From Acetatifactor muris (GTDB lineage Bacteria > Bacillota > Clostridia > Lachnospirales > Lachnospiraceae), in assembly GCF_024623325.1 (NCBI RefSeq), contig NZ_JANJZD010000012.1, positions 93,125-157,124 on the forward strand: a DNA stretch of 64,000 nucleotides, read 5' to 3'. A program made the position numbers and the translations under genes. The notes beneath the pieces are model-generated. The model was given only the letters and a program-made list of their open reading frames with translations. It had not been told where the DNA came from and did not search any database. Of the stretch, positions 48,362 to 57,565 are shown in pieces (the stretch's first letter is position 1; every line of letters begins with the position of its first letter).

Positions 48362-51300
48362 TCAGCTCCTTTCCAAGTCCTGCGACTTACTCCTTGCCTG
48401 TTTCCTCTGCGCCGCCCGTTCCTTGTCGGCTTTGAGCTGCGCCCGGATAGAGGGCTTCTTTTCTGCCTTTTTCCCCGGCTTCTTTTCCTTGCCCTGTTCC
48501 TGTTCCGCTTTCAGCGCGGCGGCATACTCGGCAAGGGAGATCTGTTCGCCGCTCCGTGCTTTTGCTTCCAGCTCGTCAGTGGTGGGGGTGTTGTTGATGA
48601 TACCGTCAAAATTGTTGTCGTTCTGCTCGATAGTGTCCTCGACGTGCTTTAGGGGATTTGCCTTTTCCGGCTGCTGTGTCTGCTCCTGCAAAAACTCCGG
48701 CACTTCCTTATAGCCGAAACTGTCAACGTAATGGGCGGTGTCCTGCCCGTTCTGATGAAGCACCACTATATCCGACACGGAAAGGCTGTGTCCCCTAAAG
48801 TCTGCGGGGTGGTCGATATTGAAACGGGTATAAATATCTTCAAGGGAAGTCCCCGGCGTAAGCTCTGCGGTGTAGGTCAGATTATAATTCGCTGCTTCCA
48901 CGGCAAGCCCCGCCGCCTGCAGGCGGTCGTAAGGCTCAAAATGGTAGTCCCGCATACCGTCCCCGTCCTTTAGCTGGTAAATGGAAAAGGTGTCTTTTAC
49001 GCCATATTCCCGCAGGGCTTCCTTTGCGGCTTCGCTCCCGGCTAAATCCTGTTTCATGTCCCGGTACTCGCAGAGGGCGATCCAGTCCTCCTTATGTACG
49101 CCGAAAATGCCGCCTTTTTCCGCGTGGTTTTGTATCTCGTCAACACTCCCGGCTATGCCCTCGCTTCCGTCGCTGTAAAGCAGGAAAATCTGCATATCCT
49201 CTTTTTCAAAAAGGTGCGCGGCGGCTGTTTCCTGTAAGGGAAGCATACCGTTCCACTTGTAGCCGTATTTTTCCATATCCGCAACGCTGATTGTGGGGTC
49301 GGGTAAAGCTGTGTCCGTTTTTTCCGCTTCCTGCGCCTTTGCATAAAGTTCTTTCACGTCGCCCTGTGTCAGCTCCCCGGCTTCCAGCTTCCCCAAAAGC
49401 TCCCGGCATTTCTCCGGCGTTCCCATGTAGAGAATATCCCCCAGCTTCGCCATGCCGTTATCCTGTGATACATATTCCTGCAAGATATAGCTGTTTTCCC
49501 GGCTGTCGCTGTATGGGTTCTGCCGCACCTTGCAGAATGTTTCCGGCGTGGAAGCGTCCCCCGGCTCCGTGTCCTGTGCTGCTTCCTGCGGCTGCTCCGG
49601 CTCGGCTTCTTTCTGTGCGGCGGCTTCCTGCCTTGCCCGTTTCTGTAACTCGGTAGGGCGTTCCCCGGTAAGGGGCTGTATAAATTTGATACGGTCGGCG
49701 GCATAAATGGCGTTATCGTTTAGCTGCCGCTGCCATGCTTCCGCGCTGGGCGCATAGCGGAAGCCGTTCCCTTTCAGTTCTTCCCGGATTTCCTTATCCG
49801 GCTTTTCATCAAAGAAAATCTGTAAGCGGTTATCCGTTGTATTGGCTTCCACACGTCCCCCGTCAAACTCCCAGCCCACATAGCCTAATTCTTTGCGGCG
49901 GGTAAGGGCGGTGATACGGTCTTTTAACCTGTGGATTTCCGCGTTGTTGTTGGATAGCTGGTAGCTCTCAAAAGGTTTCGGGTTCGCCCGGTAGCTCCCG
50001 GACATGGACGCTTTCAGCTTTTCGATCTGCTCCGTGGATAAGTGGGGGCAGCCGTCAAGGGTCTTGTTCTTGCGGTAATAGGTATTGACCGCTTTCATGG
50101 TTTCCTGCAAGGTTTCCAGCTTCGCAAGTTTGCTTTCCAGCTTAGAAACGGCGTTAGGGTCGTCGGCACTGATACCGCCCATGCCGGTACTGCGGATTTT
50201 GTCAAGCAAGCCCTGTATCTCGTTAAACTCCTGCATATTTTTATCTGCGGCGGCGTTCTGCTTTTCCTTTTTGCGGACGGGGAAATTAGAACCTCCGGCA
50301 ATCATAATCGACGGGACGCGGGCGGTGATTTCATTTCCCTTGTTCATATTTTCCGCTAACTTCCGGGCGTAGGTGTCAAGCAGCCCGTCGATCTTCGCAT
50401 GGAAAGAGGGGTCAACGCGCTTTTTCTGCCTTGCGGCAAGCTCGGCGGCTTCGTCTACATAGTGGCGGTATTCTGCCGTTGCGCTTCCGGGCTTGTAATC
50501 GGAAAAACTGATTGCTTCCTTTGCGCGGCGGGCGGCGTTCTCGTTGATCGGGTAGTAAGTAACGGCTGTTTCCGGCTGCTCTGCCGTGTGGGTCTGTGGC
50601 TCGGCGGTTTTCTCCGGCTGTGCTTCTTTCCGCTGTGCAAGCGTTTTTTCCGCACGTTCCAGCACATCATCACGGACAGGCAGCGAATACAGGTCAGAGG
50701 TTGAGGAAAAGCCCACGTTGTTGAATACATAGTCAACGTCGGTTTCTTTCAATGCCCCTGCCGCAAAGTAATTTTCCCTTGTGGGGGTATCGCTTACTTT
50801 CCCGTCCAGTATGTCATAGTTCAAGCCTGTTTCAATATGGGAGCAGATTTTATCATCAACTGCTAATGTCACATAGTACCAGCCGATATGCCCGCCGCTT
50901 CTTTCGTCCGTACCGTCGTTAAACTCCACATTAAGCAGGGTGTAGGGCTTCAATCCCTTTTGTGCTGCAATCTCATTGTCCTTTGCTTCCCGCTTCCTAA
51001 GTGCGGAAATGGCGGCTTCCTTTGTGGCGGCTATGATCTCCGGGTTATACCGCACCAGCGCGGCGTTGACATCTTCATTCTGTACCTTTGCGGTTTTGGC
51101 TTGTGATGTCCTGTGGTTGCCGATAAAGAGGGTCGCGCCGCTGTCAAACTTGATAGATACGTCGCTTGTGCCGCGCCATTTTCCCGTACATGGGGAAGTT
51201 TCGATTTTGCCGGACGTGCCGCCGAAAGACTGTGCGATAATTCCGATCTTATCCTGCAAGGGGAGATTTTCGTACTGCTTTGCAATCTCAACCGCTTTTT

Positions 51301-54040
51301 TCTGTAAATCCGTAAGGGGTTTCGTGGCTGACTCTGCCTGTTCCGGCGTATCTGCTTTTTCAGAAATAGGGCTTTCCGGCTCCTGCGGCTTTTCCTGTGC
51401 TTCGGGTTTCTCCGGCTCCTGCGGTTCGGCGGTCTGTGCTGCTTCCTGTGCCTGTTCAAATGCTTCCACGTCCAGCTTTTCTATCGCTGTGTCCTTGCGC
51501 TCATGCAGCGCAAGGATTTCATCACGGGCAGACAGCATAGAAAGATCGGGGTTGTCAAGCTGCCCTCCGTCGATCTCTGAAAAATCCTCCCGGTAAAAGG
51601 TATAGTCGTAGCCGCTTTCGCAGGTCTGTATATAAAGATAATCGCCGTTATCCAGCCGATAGGCGGCTTCCTGTTCCTGCGCGGTGTATGGCTCGTACCC
51701 ATTGGCGGCGTATTCCTCCACGGTCATTCCTGCGGCGGCTGCTTCCTGTGCGATTTCCTCCTTGACGTGTTCCTTATAGGCTTGCAGCTCCACGTCAAAA
51801 TCTTTGAGCTGGGGGACAGGCGGTAAGTTATATTCGCCTTGATTGATAAGTCCCCGGCACTCGGAAACATAGGCTTGCATGGCGGTATGGTAGGTGGTTT
51901 CAGCAGGGGTCAGATTGTCTTTTTGCAGGGCTTCCCCGGCGGTACGCTCCATTTCAGAGAGGTTGCAATGCAGTTTCAGATAGGGGACAAATTCATTCAA
52001 GAGAAAAGCCCGGTGTTCCTTGTCGGCTTCCAGTGCTTCCTCGCCCTCATGCTCTAAAAGAAAATTATTCCAGTTTGGGTCATTGGCATAGTAGGCATGG
52101 TATTTTTCGATATGCTCGATCAATGCGCCCTCCCCGTCGCCTAAGTCCTGCCGCCCCTCGTATTGGTCGGCTTTGCCGTTCATCACAAAATCAATGCGGA
52201 ACTCGGTCTTGTCATAGCCGGGGCTTTCAAGGTTCGCTTCGTCAAGGGCTTCAATGAGGGTGTTTGCACGGGACAGGGGGATTGTTTCGCCCTCCCGTAA
52301 CTGGCTGCTTTCACTCCAAAGGATTGTGACGGTCGGCTCGGCGGTAAGGTCGGGCTGGGTCTGTGCTTCCGCTTCCTGTTCTTTCGCGGCTTCCCGTTCT
52401 TTCTGCAATTCTGCAAAATGCCCGTCAATGGTGTTGATGATCTCGGCGGCGGTGGCGCGGATTGTTTCAAGGGAACTTTTCAGCTCCGCAAGCTCCCGCC
52501 CGCTGCTCCACCCGGCGACGTACCCAAAGGAATAATCAGACGTGTCAAGCCCGTAGTGCTGGCATACCGTGTAAGCGATACTTTCCGCCTGTACTTCACG
52601 GGTGCGGCGGTCGGGTCTGTCCGGCTGTTCCTCCTGCGGGGCGTTAAGGTCAATGTCGTGCAGCTTCGCATGGGCGATCTCATGGATAGCGGTCTTTAGG
52701 TTCTGAAGCTCACTCATTCCCTCGTCAATGGCAATCCGCTTTTCCTCCAAGTGGTAGTAGCCGTGTGCTGTCCCCTCGATCTTCTCAAAGCCCATAGGGA
52801 CGGGAGAGGTCTTTTCCAGCGCGGCAAAAAAATCTTCGTACTGTTCCACGTCCCCGGTCAGCTCGTTTGCGGAAATGCTGGGAAGCTCCCGCCCCTCGGT
52901 CTGCGACACGTCGAACACGGCGACGACTTTATAGGCGGGGATTTGGATTTCCCTTGTTTCCGTGACGGGCTTCCCGTCCCCTCCGATCACTGTCTTTCCC
53001 GTCTGCGGGTCTTTCTTTTCTACCTCCTGCCGGATTTTGTACGGCGACGGGGCAAGTATGCGTATGCCCTTTTCCCCGCGCATTACGTTCCGTCCAAAGT
53101 TGTTTTTCCATGCGTTAAATCCGGCGATAAGGGAAGCGTCGGGCTTCTGCATGGCGATCAGCAGCGTATTGTTGAAGCTGTAATTATGGAATTTTGACAT
53201 GACTTGCAGATATTCCTTGTAGCGTTCACTGTCAAACAATTCTGTAATTCCCTGCTCCAAGCGGTCTGTGATCTCTTTCAGCTTTTCAGCGGGCTTGTCG
53301 GCGGTGAGGATAATCGGGTTGACCGGGCGCGGCTGGGGCGGCGGCTGCGGCTCTGCGGCTTCCTGTCCCGGCGCGGCTTCGTCCTTTTCCAGCTTATCCG
53401 GGTCGGGGTGTTCCGGCTCCGGAAAACTCATTGCCTTGTATTCCTGCGGTATGTCGCTTTCGCGCCCGTTGTACCACTGTGAAAAGGTGTTCCCGTTATT
53501 GTAGATATAGCCCTGCTCCGTGAACTGTCCCCGGTCTTTCTTTACTGCGTCCCGCCCGTATTCCTCGTAATTGAAATATTTCTTTGCTTCTTCGGGCAGC
53601 TCCAATTCGTCCAGCTCGTCAATGAGGTAATAGCCATAGTCGGCTTCGCTTCGGACAGTGGGGTATATCCAGTAGCAGTCAAGGTTCTGTGCAAGGTTGA
53701 TAAGGTCTTTCACGCTCCCGGCGTGTTCCCCCAGCGTCACCGCCGCCGTGAATTTATCCCGGTCGTCGTCGCTCTGCATTTCCATGAGCTTTCCAAGATA
53801 GTTCAGCTCGTCAATGGTGCTGCGCTGGATAACAGGAAGCGGCACATCAAAGGGATATTCCTCGGTGTTGGCAAAGCCGTTGATAAAAAAATCCTGCGGA
53901 TTGTCCGCAGTAATGCCGACGCTTTTCATGGCTTCGTGAAGCTGCTCCGTGGTGGTCGGCATGGATAGCCACACGCCGCCCGGTTGCCCGGTTTCAAAAC
54001 GGCTGCGGCTGTCGATTAAGATTGAAAATGTTTCGCTCAT
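48362..54040 (-). CDS. 1892-residue polyvalent protein: ArdA plus ArdC-like plus metallopeptidase domains
   Basis: The N-terminus (about 1-165; NGFANTEEYPFDVP, YGYYLIDELDELELPEE) is an ArdA antirestriction domain, a DNA mimic that blocks type I restriction. Residues about 245-345 (FHNYSFNNTLLIAMQKPDAS) match the ArdC ssDNA-binding domain, followed by a zinc-peptidase motif HEIAH at 453-457. Several helical polyvalent-associated regions and a DNA-binding-like domain near 1390-1450 (GNGFRYAPSAEAWQRQL) follow. The C-terminal tail (KPSIRAQLKADKER) is shared with the next protein. Such proteins are thought to travel with or protect the incoming DNA. It follows the second 101-bp element after topB and is much longer than ArdA or ArdC alone. 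Confidence 0.8.
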   Translation of the reverse strand: MSETFSILIDSRSRFETGQPGGVWLSMPTTTEQLHEAMKSVGITADNPQDFFINGFANTEEYPFDVPLPVIQRSTIDELNYLGKLMEMQSDDDRDKFTAAVTLGEHAGSVKDLINLAQNLDCYWIYPTVRSEADYGYYLIDELDELELPEEAKKYFNYEEYGRDAVKKDRGQFTEQGYIYNNGNTFSQWYNGRESDIPQEYKAMSFPEPEHPDPDKLEKDEAAPGQEAAEPQPPPQPRPVNPIILTADKPAEKLKEITDRLEQGITELFDSERYKEYLQVMSKFHNYSFNNTLLIAMQKPDASLIAGFNAWKNNFGRNVMRGEKGIRILAPSPYKIRQEVEKKDPQTGKTVIGGDGKPVTETREIQIPAYKVVAVFDVSQTEGRELPSISANELTGDVEQYEDFFAALEKTSPVPMGFEKIEGTAHGYYHLEEKRIAIDEGMSELQNLKTAIHEIAHAKLHDIDLNAPQEEQPDRPDRRTREVQAESIAYTVCQHYGLDTSDYSFGYVAGWSSGRELAELKSSLETIRATAAEIINTIDGHFAELQKEREAAKEQEAEAQTQPDLTAEPTVTILWSESSQLREGETIPLSRANTLIEALDEANLESPGYDKTEFRIDFVMNGKADQYEGRQDLGDGEGALIEHIEKYHAYYANDPNWNNFLLEHEGEEALEADKEHRAFLLNEFVPYLKLHCNLSEMERTAGEALQKDNLTPAETTYHTAMQAYVSECRGLINQGEYNLPPVPQLKDFDVELQAYKEHVKEEIAQEAAAAGMTVEEYAANGYEPYTAQEQEAAYRLDNGDYLYIQTCESGYDYTFYREDFSEIDGGQLDNPDLSMLSARDEILALHERKDTAIEKLDVEAFEQAQEAAQTAEPQEPEKPEAQEKPQEPESPISEKADTPEQAESATKPLTDLQKKAVEIAKQYENLPLQDKIGIIAQSFGGTSGKIETSPCTGKWRGTSDVSIKFDSGATLFIGNHRTSQAKTAKVQNEDVNAALVRYNPEIIAATKEAAISALRKREAKDNEIAAQKGLKPYTLLNVEFNDGTDERSGGHIGWYYVTLAVDDKICSHIETGLNYDILDGKVSDTPTRENYFAAGALKETDVDYVFNNVGFSSTSDLYSLPVRDDVLERAEKTLAQRKEAQPEKTAEPQTHTAEQPETAVTYYPINENAARRAKEAISFSDYKPGSATAEYRHYVDEAAELAARQKKRVDPSFHAKIDGLLDTYARKLAENMNKGNEITARVPSIMIAGGSNFPVRKKEKQNAAADKNMQEFNEIQGLLDKIRSTGMGGISADDPNAVSKLESKLAKLETLQETMKAVNTYYRKNKTLDGCPHLSTEQIEKLKASMSGSYRANPKPFESYQLSNNNAEIHRLKDRITALTRRKELGYVGWEFDGGRVEANTTDNRLQIFFDEKPDKEIREELKGNGFRYAPSAEAWQRQLNDNAIYAADRIKFIQPLTGERPTELQKRARQEAAAQKEAEPEQPQEAAQDTEPGDASTPETFCKVRQNPYSDSRENSYILQEYVSQDNGMAKLGDILYMGTPEKCRELLGKLEAGELTQGDVKELYAKAQEAEKTDTALPDPTISVADMEKYGYKWNGMLPLQETAAAHLFEKEDMQIFLLYSDGSEGIAGSVDEIQNHAEKGGIFGVHKEDWIALCEYRDMKQDLAGSEAAKEALREYGVKDTFSIYQLKDGDGMRDYHFEPYDRLQAAGLAVEAANYNLTYTAELTPGTSLEDIYTRFNIDHPADFRGHSLSVSDIVVLHQNGQDTAHYVDSFGYKEVPEFLQEQTQQPEKANPLKHVEDTIEQNDNNFDGIINNTPTTDELEAKARSGEQISLAEYAAALKAEQEQGKEKKPGKKAEKKPSIRAQLKADKERAAQRKQARSKSQDLERS

Positions 54041-54149
54041 TCGTGTATTCTCCTTTCTTTTATGGCAGCATTGCGGAAGCTGCTCTTTTTATTGTTGCCC
54101 GGTCTGCTGTGCTGCACCCGCGCTTTCTGCCAAGATTTTTATTTTTTCA

Positions 54150-54250
54150 AGAGGGTTTGGGACACTTCCCAACAAGCAAAATCCCCCGTCCAGCGCAGAA
54201 GCGTCGGCAGGGGGATTTACGGAAAAGGGTACTCTTTTCCTATGCTTGCT
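54150..54250 (-). repeat. 101-bp two-box element, copy 2 (inverted)
   Basis: Box A is at 54218-54250 and box B at 54150-54179. Read on the minus strand it has the same order, length and near-identical boxes as copy 1. The 38-base middle here forms a strong hairpin (AATCCCCC with GGGGGATTT). It fills most of the gap between the topB stop and the polyvalent protein start, 110 bases ahead of that gene. It may be a second oriT, a relaxase or MobC binding site, or a shared regulatory site. Confidence 0.65.
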
Positions 54251-54257
54251 AAATAAC

Positions 54258-56351
54258 TTATTTTTTCTTCGGTAGCTCAATCTTATAGTTGACATACTTC
54301 CCGCCCGTATCGGCTAAAACAATGGCTCCGTCGTAGGTTTTGCCTGTTTTCGGGGAATACAAGCCCTTGACGTTTGCCTTGCCGGATTTTAAGAGCGCGG
54401 CGGCGATCTTCGGGGAAAAGGCAACTTTCCTTTCTTCAAAGAAACGGTCGTTTTTCCACATGGTAAAGGCGCAGTCCCGGTTAGCGCAGTAGAAGTTCAG
54501 CCGCCCCTCCCGGACGGGGGAACCGCACCGGGGGCATTTTCCGATAGAGGGCTTTTCGTCCTTATCCGTGAAAGTCGCCTTGCTTTTGTCAGCGGCGGTA
54601 TTTGTTCTTACCAGCTCCCGCGCCATAGCTTCAATGCCCGCCATGAAGTCCCCAGCGTCGGCGGCTCCCTTTGCGATCTGCGTCAGCGTGTTTTCCCATT
54701 CAGCGGTCAGCATGGGAGAGGTCAGCATATCCGGCAGAATAGAGATAAGCGCGTTGCCGTTTTCCGTGGGGATAAGCTGCTTGCCCTTGCGCTCCACAAA
54801 GCCGGACTTCACCAGCTTTTCAATGACAGCGGCGCGGGTGGCGGGTGTGCCAAGCCCCCGGCGTTCTGCGTCCGGGTCGGTGTCCTCGTTCCCGGCGCGT
54901 TCCATTGCCGACAACAAGGTTGCTTCGTTGTGGGGCTTCGGCGGCGTTGTGAAATGCTCCGTCACCTTTGCCGCCGGGTGTTCAAAGGTCTGTCCCTCTG
55001 TAAGCTCCGGCAGGGTGGTTTCTGCTTCGGCTTCCTCGTCGGGCTTGCCCTTTAAGGTTGCTCGGAAGCGGCGTTCCAGCTCTTTCCAGCCGCCCGCAAG
55101 AACTGTCTTTCCCCGCGCCGTAAACTCCGTATCTGCGCATGAGAAAACCGCCGTGACCGCTTCGTAAACGTGCGGCTCAGTGGCAGCGAAAATAAGACGC
55201 GCCCCGGCAAGGGTGAGGATATTTTTTTCACTTTCCGGCAGCGTCGCAAGGTCGGTCTTTACAAGTTCCATAGTGGGGATAATGGCGTGGTGGTCTGATA
55301 CTTTGCTGCTGTCAAGTGTCCGGGAAATGTCCGGCGTAAATTCCGCGCCCTCCATAAAGGGGAGCTTTTCGGACAGCATGGAAACGGTCTTTGCCGCTGT
55401 GTCCCCCATGTCGTCCGTAAGAAATGCGCTGTCTGTCCGGGGATAGGTGAGCAGCCGTTTTTCATATAAGGTCTGTGCAAGGTCAAGGGTCTGCTTCGCC
55501 GTATAGCCGTAGATTTTATTGGCTTCCCGCTGTAAGGAAGTGAGGTCAAAGAGCTTCGGCGGGGCGGCTCTCTTTTCTTCTTTGGTGAGGGAAACACATA
55601 CCGCCTGTGCCGCTTCACAAGCTGCTTTCAGCCCGTCAGCGGCTTTCCTGTCTGAAATCCTTTCGTTTACCGCTTCCGCGCCGGATAAGTCAAGCCGCAC
55701 ATGGTAGTATTTTTCTTTCTTGAAATGGGAGATCGCCGCGCCCCGGTCGGTGAGCATTTTTAAGGTCGGGGTCTGCACCCGTCCCACGTTCAAGGTCTTG
55801 TCATACAGGCAGGAGAAAAGGCGCGTCGCATTGATACCGATGATCCAGTCAGCCTTTGCGCGGCATAATGCGGAAGCATAGAGCGCGTCATAGTCCCGCC
55901 CGTCCCCTAAATCGGCAAAGCCCGCCTTGATCGCGCTGTCCTCCATTGAGGAAATCCACAAGCGGCGCATGGGCTTGTTACAGCCCGCAACTTCATAGAC
56001 AAAACGGAAGATTAGTTCCCCCTCGCGCCCAGCGTCACAGGCGTTCACCACTTCGGAAACGTCGGCGCGGTGCATAAGCTCCTTTAAGGTTGCAAACTGC
56101 TTTTCCTTGTCGGCGGCGACGGTGTACTGCCATTCCTCCGGCAGAATGGGTAAGCTCTCATAGCTCCATTTTTTATACTGTTCCCCGTAGGCGGCAGCTT
56201 GCGCAAGCTCCACCAAATGACCGACACACCAAGAAATGAGGTAGCCCCCGCCCTCGATATATCCGTCTTTCTTTTCCTTAACGCCAAGCGCGGCGGCGAT
56301 ACTCCCCGCGACGCTGGGCTTTTCTGCAATGACTAATCTGTATGTAGCCAA
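54258..56351 (-). CDS. topB: DNA topoisomerase III
   Basis: 697 residues of a type IA topoisomerase. The Toprim domain begins LVIAEKPSVAGSIAAALG. The catalytic Tyr is in LLTYPRTDS (about residue 302). A C-terminal zinc ribbon (CPRCGSPVREGRLNFYC) is present. It relaxes DNA during strand transfer or replication of the element. The start is TTG at 56351, 9 bases after AGGAGG, immediately before ATYRLVIAEK. It is in the transfer operon between the small Cys-rich protein and the polyvalent giant, as in other Tn1549-type elements. Confidence 0.93.
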   Translation of the reverse strand: MATYRLVIAEKPSVAGSIAAALGVKEKKDGYIEGGGYLISWCVGHLVELAQAAAYGEQYKKWSYESLPILPEEWQYTVAADKEKQFATLKELMHRADVSEVVNACDAGREGELIFRFVYEVAGCNKPMRRLWISSMEDSAIKAGFADLGDGRDYDALYASALCRAKADWIIGINATRLFSCLYDKTLNVGRVQTPTLKMLTDRGAAISHFKKEKYYHVRLDLSGAEAVNERISDRKAADGLKAACEAAQAVCVSLTKEEKRAAPPKLFDLTSLQREANKIYGYTAKQTLDLAQTLYEKRLLTYPRTDSAFLTDDMGDTAAKTVSMLSEKLPFMEGAEFTPDISRTLDSSKVSDHHAIIPTMELVKTDLATLPESEKNILTLAGARLIFAATEPHVYEAVTAVFSCADTEFTARGKTVLAGGWKELERRFRATLKGKPDEEAEAETTLPELTEGQTFEHPAAKVTEHFTTPPKPHNEATLLSAMERAGNEDTDPDAERRGLGTPATRAAVIEKLVKSGFVERKGKQLIPTENGNALISILPDMLTSPMLTAEWENTLTQIAKGAADAGDFMAGIEAMARELVRTNTAADKSKATFTDKDEKPSIGKCPRCGSPVREGRLNFYCANRDCAFTMWKNDRFFEERKVAFSPKIAAALLKSGKANVKGLYSPKTGKTYDGAIVLADTGGKYVNYKIELPKKK

Positions 56352-56367
56352 TAGAAAAATCCTCCTT

Positions 56368-56550
56368 TCATTTTCCCGTTTTCTTCTCGGACAGCTTCTT
56401 GATACAGTACCCCACGCAGGGCGGCTCCCGGTTATAGGGACAGCCCTTGCAGCGCGGGGGAATGGAAGCGGGCGGCGATTTTCCACGCCGCCCGTCACCC
56501 GGTTTCTGTATCATCATTCTTTCTAAGGGGTTGTCGGTGAACAGTGTCAT
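56368..56550 (-). CDS. Small Cys-containing ICE protein
   Basis: 60 residues with [17 protein letters not shown], four Cys that could bind a metal. The ATG overlaps the stop of the DUF4366 gene by 4 bases, and the stop is 16 bases before the topB start, so it is a real operon member. I know it only as a conserved hypothetical in such elements. Confidence 0.65.
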   Translation of the reverse strand: MTLFTDNPLERMMIQKPGDGRRGKSPPASIPPRCKGCPYNREPPCVGYCIKKLSEKKTGK

Positions 56551-57266
56551 TCCTCGTCGTCCTCCGTTCCCCCGTCGTCCCCGGCTTCTTCATCAGCTTC
56601 CAGCTCGTCCTCGTCGTAATCGTCAAAGTCGAAATCGTCAAGGTCTGTGCCGCCCTTTACGTCCTGCTTCGGCTTCATAATCTTAAAGTAGTAGAACGCA
56701 CCCCCGCCGCCAAGAAGTGCCACAATGAGGAATACCACAAGCCCGCCTGTACCTGTTTTCTTTTCCGGCTGCTCCGTGGGTTCCTCCGTTTCCGGCTCCG
56801 CTGCCTTGCCGTTACAGGCGGTCATGTTGGTGCTGCATACGGGGCAGCTCACGTTGACTTTCCCGGCTTCGCATTTATCCGTACAGTTGCAGACAGCGGG
56901 CGGCTCCGTTTTCGTTTCCCCGTCCTCCATGAGTGCCATAAGGTCGGCTTCGTCCACTTGATTGAGGAAATGCACGGTGTTCTCGCCCTCGTCGTCCCGG
57001 TCAATGAGGATATAAAAATAGTTGCCGTTTTTGGTCGTCACGGTGATAAGCTGCTTGTTGCCGCCGAAATCGTCAACAAGGGTCGCGTTCCCGTCCGGGG
57101 TAAGGGGTTCTTCCTTTTGGGGTTCCTCGTAGACAACGCCGCTGTCGTCGGTTGCGTCGTCGGCTCCCTCCGGCACCTGCGCATAGGCAGTAACAGAAAA
57201 GCCGCCCATGAGGATAAAAGCGGCGCAGAGGGTCAAAAGCATTTTAAGGGTTTTCTTATTCTTCAT
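56547..57266 (-). CDS. DUF4366 membrane protein (CD1107 family)
   Basis: 239 residues. A signal peptide ends at about AYAQ (residue 29). The exposed part has [20 protein letters not shown] and a Cys-rich segment [20 protein letters not shown] membrane segment lies near 175-195 ([20 protein letters not shown]), followed by a very acidic C-terminal cytoplasmic tail. DUF4366 proteins belong to the transfer apparatus of Tn1549-type elements, probably a surface or channel component. The ATG at 57266 overlaps the DUF4315 gene by 11 bases. Confidence 0.88.
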   Translation of the reverse strand: MKNKKTLKMLLTLCAAFILMGGFSVTAYAQVPEGADDATDDSGVVYEEPQKEEPLTPDGNATLVDDFGGNKQLITVTTKNGNYFYILIDRDDEGENTVHFLNQVDEADLMALMEDGETKTEPPAVCNCTDKCEAGKVNVSCPVCSTNMTACNGKAAEPETEEPTEQPEKKTGTGGLVVFLIVALLGGGGAFYYFKIMKPKQDVKGGTDLDDFDFDDYDEDELEADEEAGDDGGTEDDEE

Positions 57267-57525
57267 TATCGGTTTCCTCCTGTTCGTCATTGTCTGCGCC
57301 ATGATAAGCGGGCGCGGGTGTCATGCCGGGGATTGCGCCCCCGGACAGCATGGAAGTAAGCTCCTGCGGGGAAAGGCGCATAGAGCGCACAAGCTGGACG
57401 ATCTGCAAATTCTCCGCTTCGGTTTTCTGTGCTTCCAGCCCTTTCAGCTTGTTCTGATACTCGGTGATCTTCTCGCGGGTCTTTTCAATCTCCCGGTTGA
57501 TACGGTCAATCTTGTTTGCTGCCAT
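57256..57525 (-). CDS. DUF4315 family protein
   Basis: 89 residues. The N-terminal half is a coiled coil ([20 protein letters not shown]) and the middle has [20 protein letters not shown], the DUF4315 pattern. Its role in conjugation is unknown, but it sits next to DUF4366 in nearly all such elements. The ATG at 57525 is preferred to the earlier start at 57546, which lies between the AGGAG-type site and the conserved start. Confidence 0.85.
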   Translation of the reverse strand: MAANKIDRINREIEKTREKITEYQNKLKGLEAQKTEAENLQIVQLVRSMRLSPQELTSMLSGGAIPGMTPAPAYHGADNDEQEETDNEE

Positions 57526-57565
57526 AGTGTTTAATACTCCTTTCAAATTTTCGGTTTTCAGTTAA

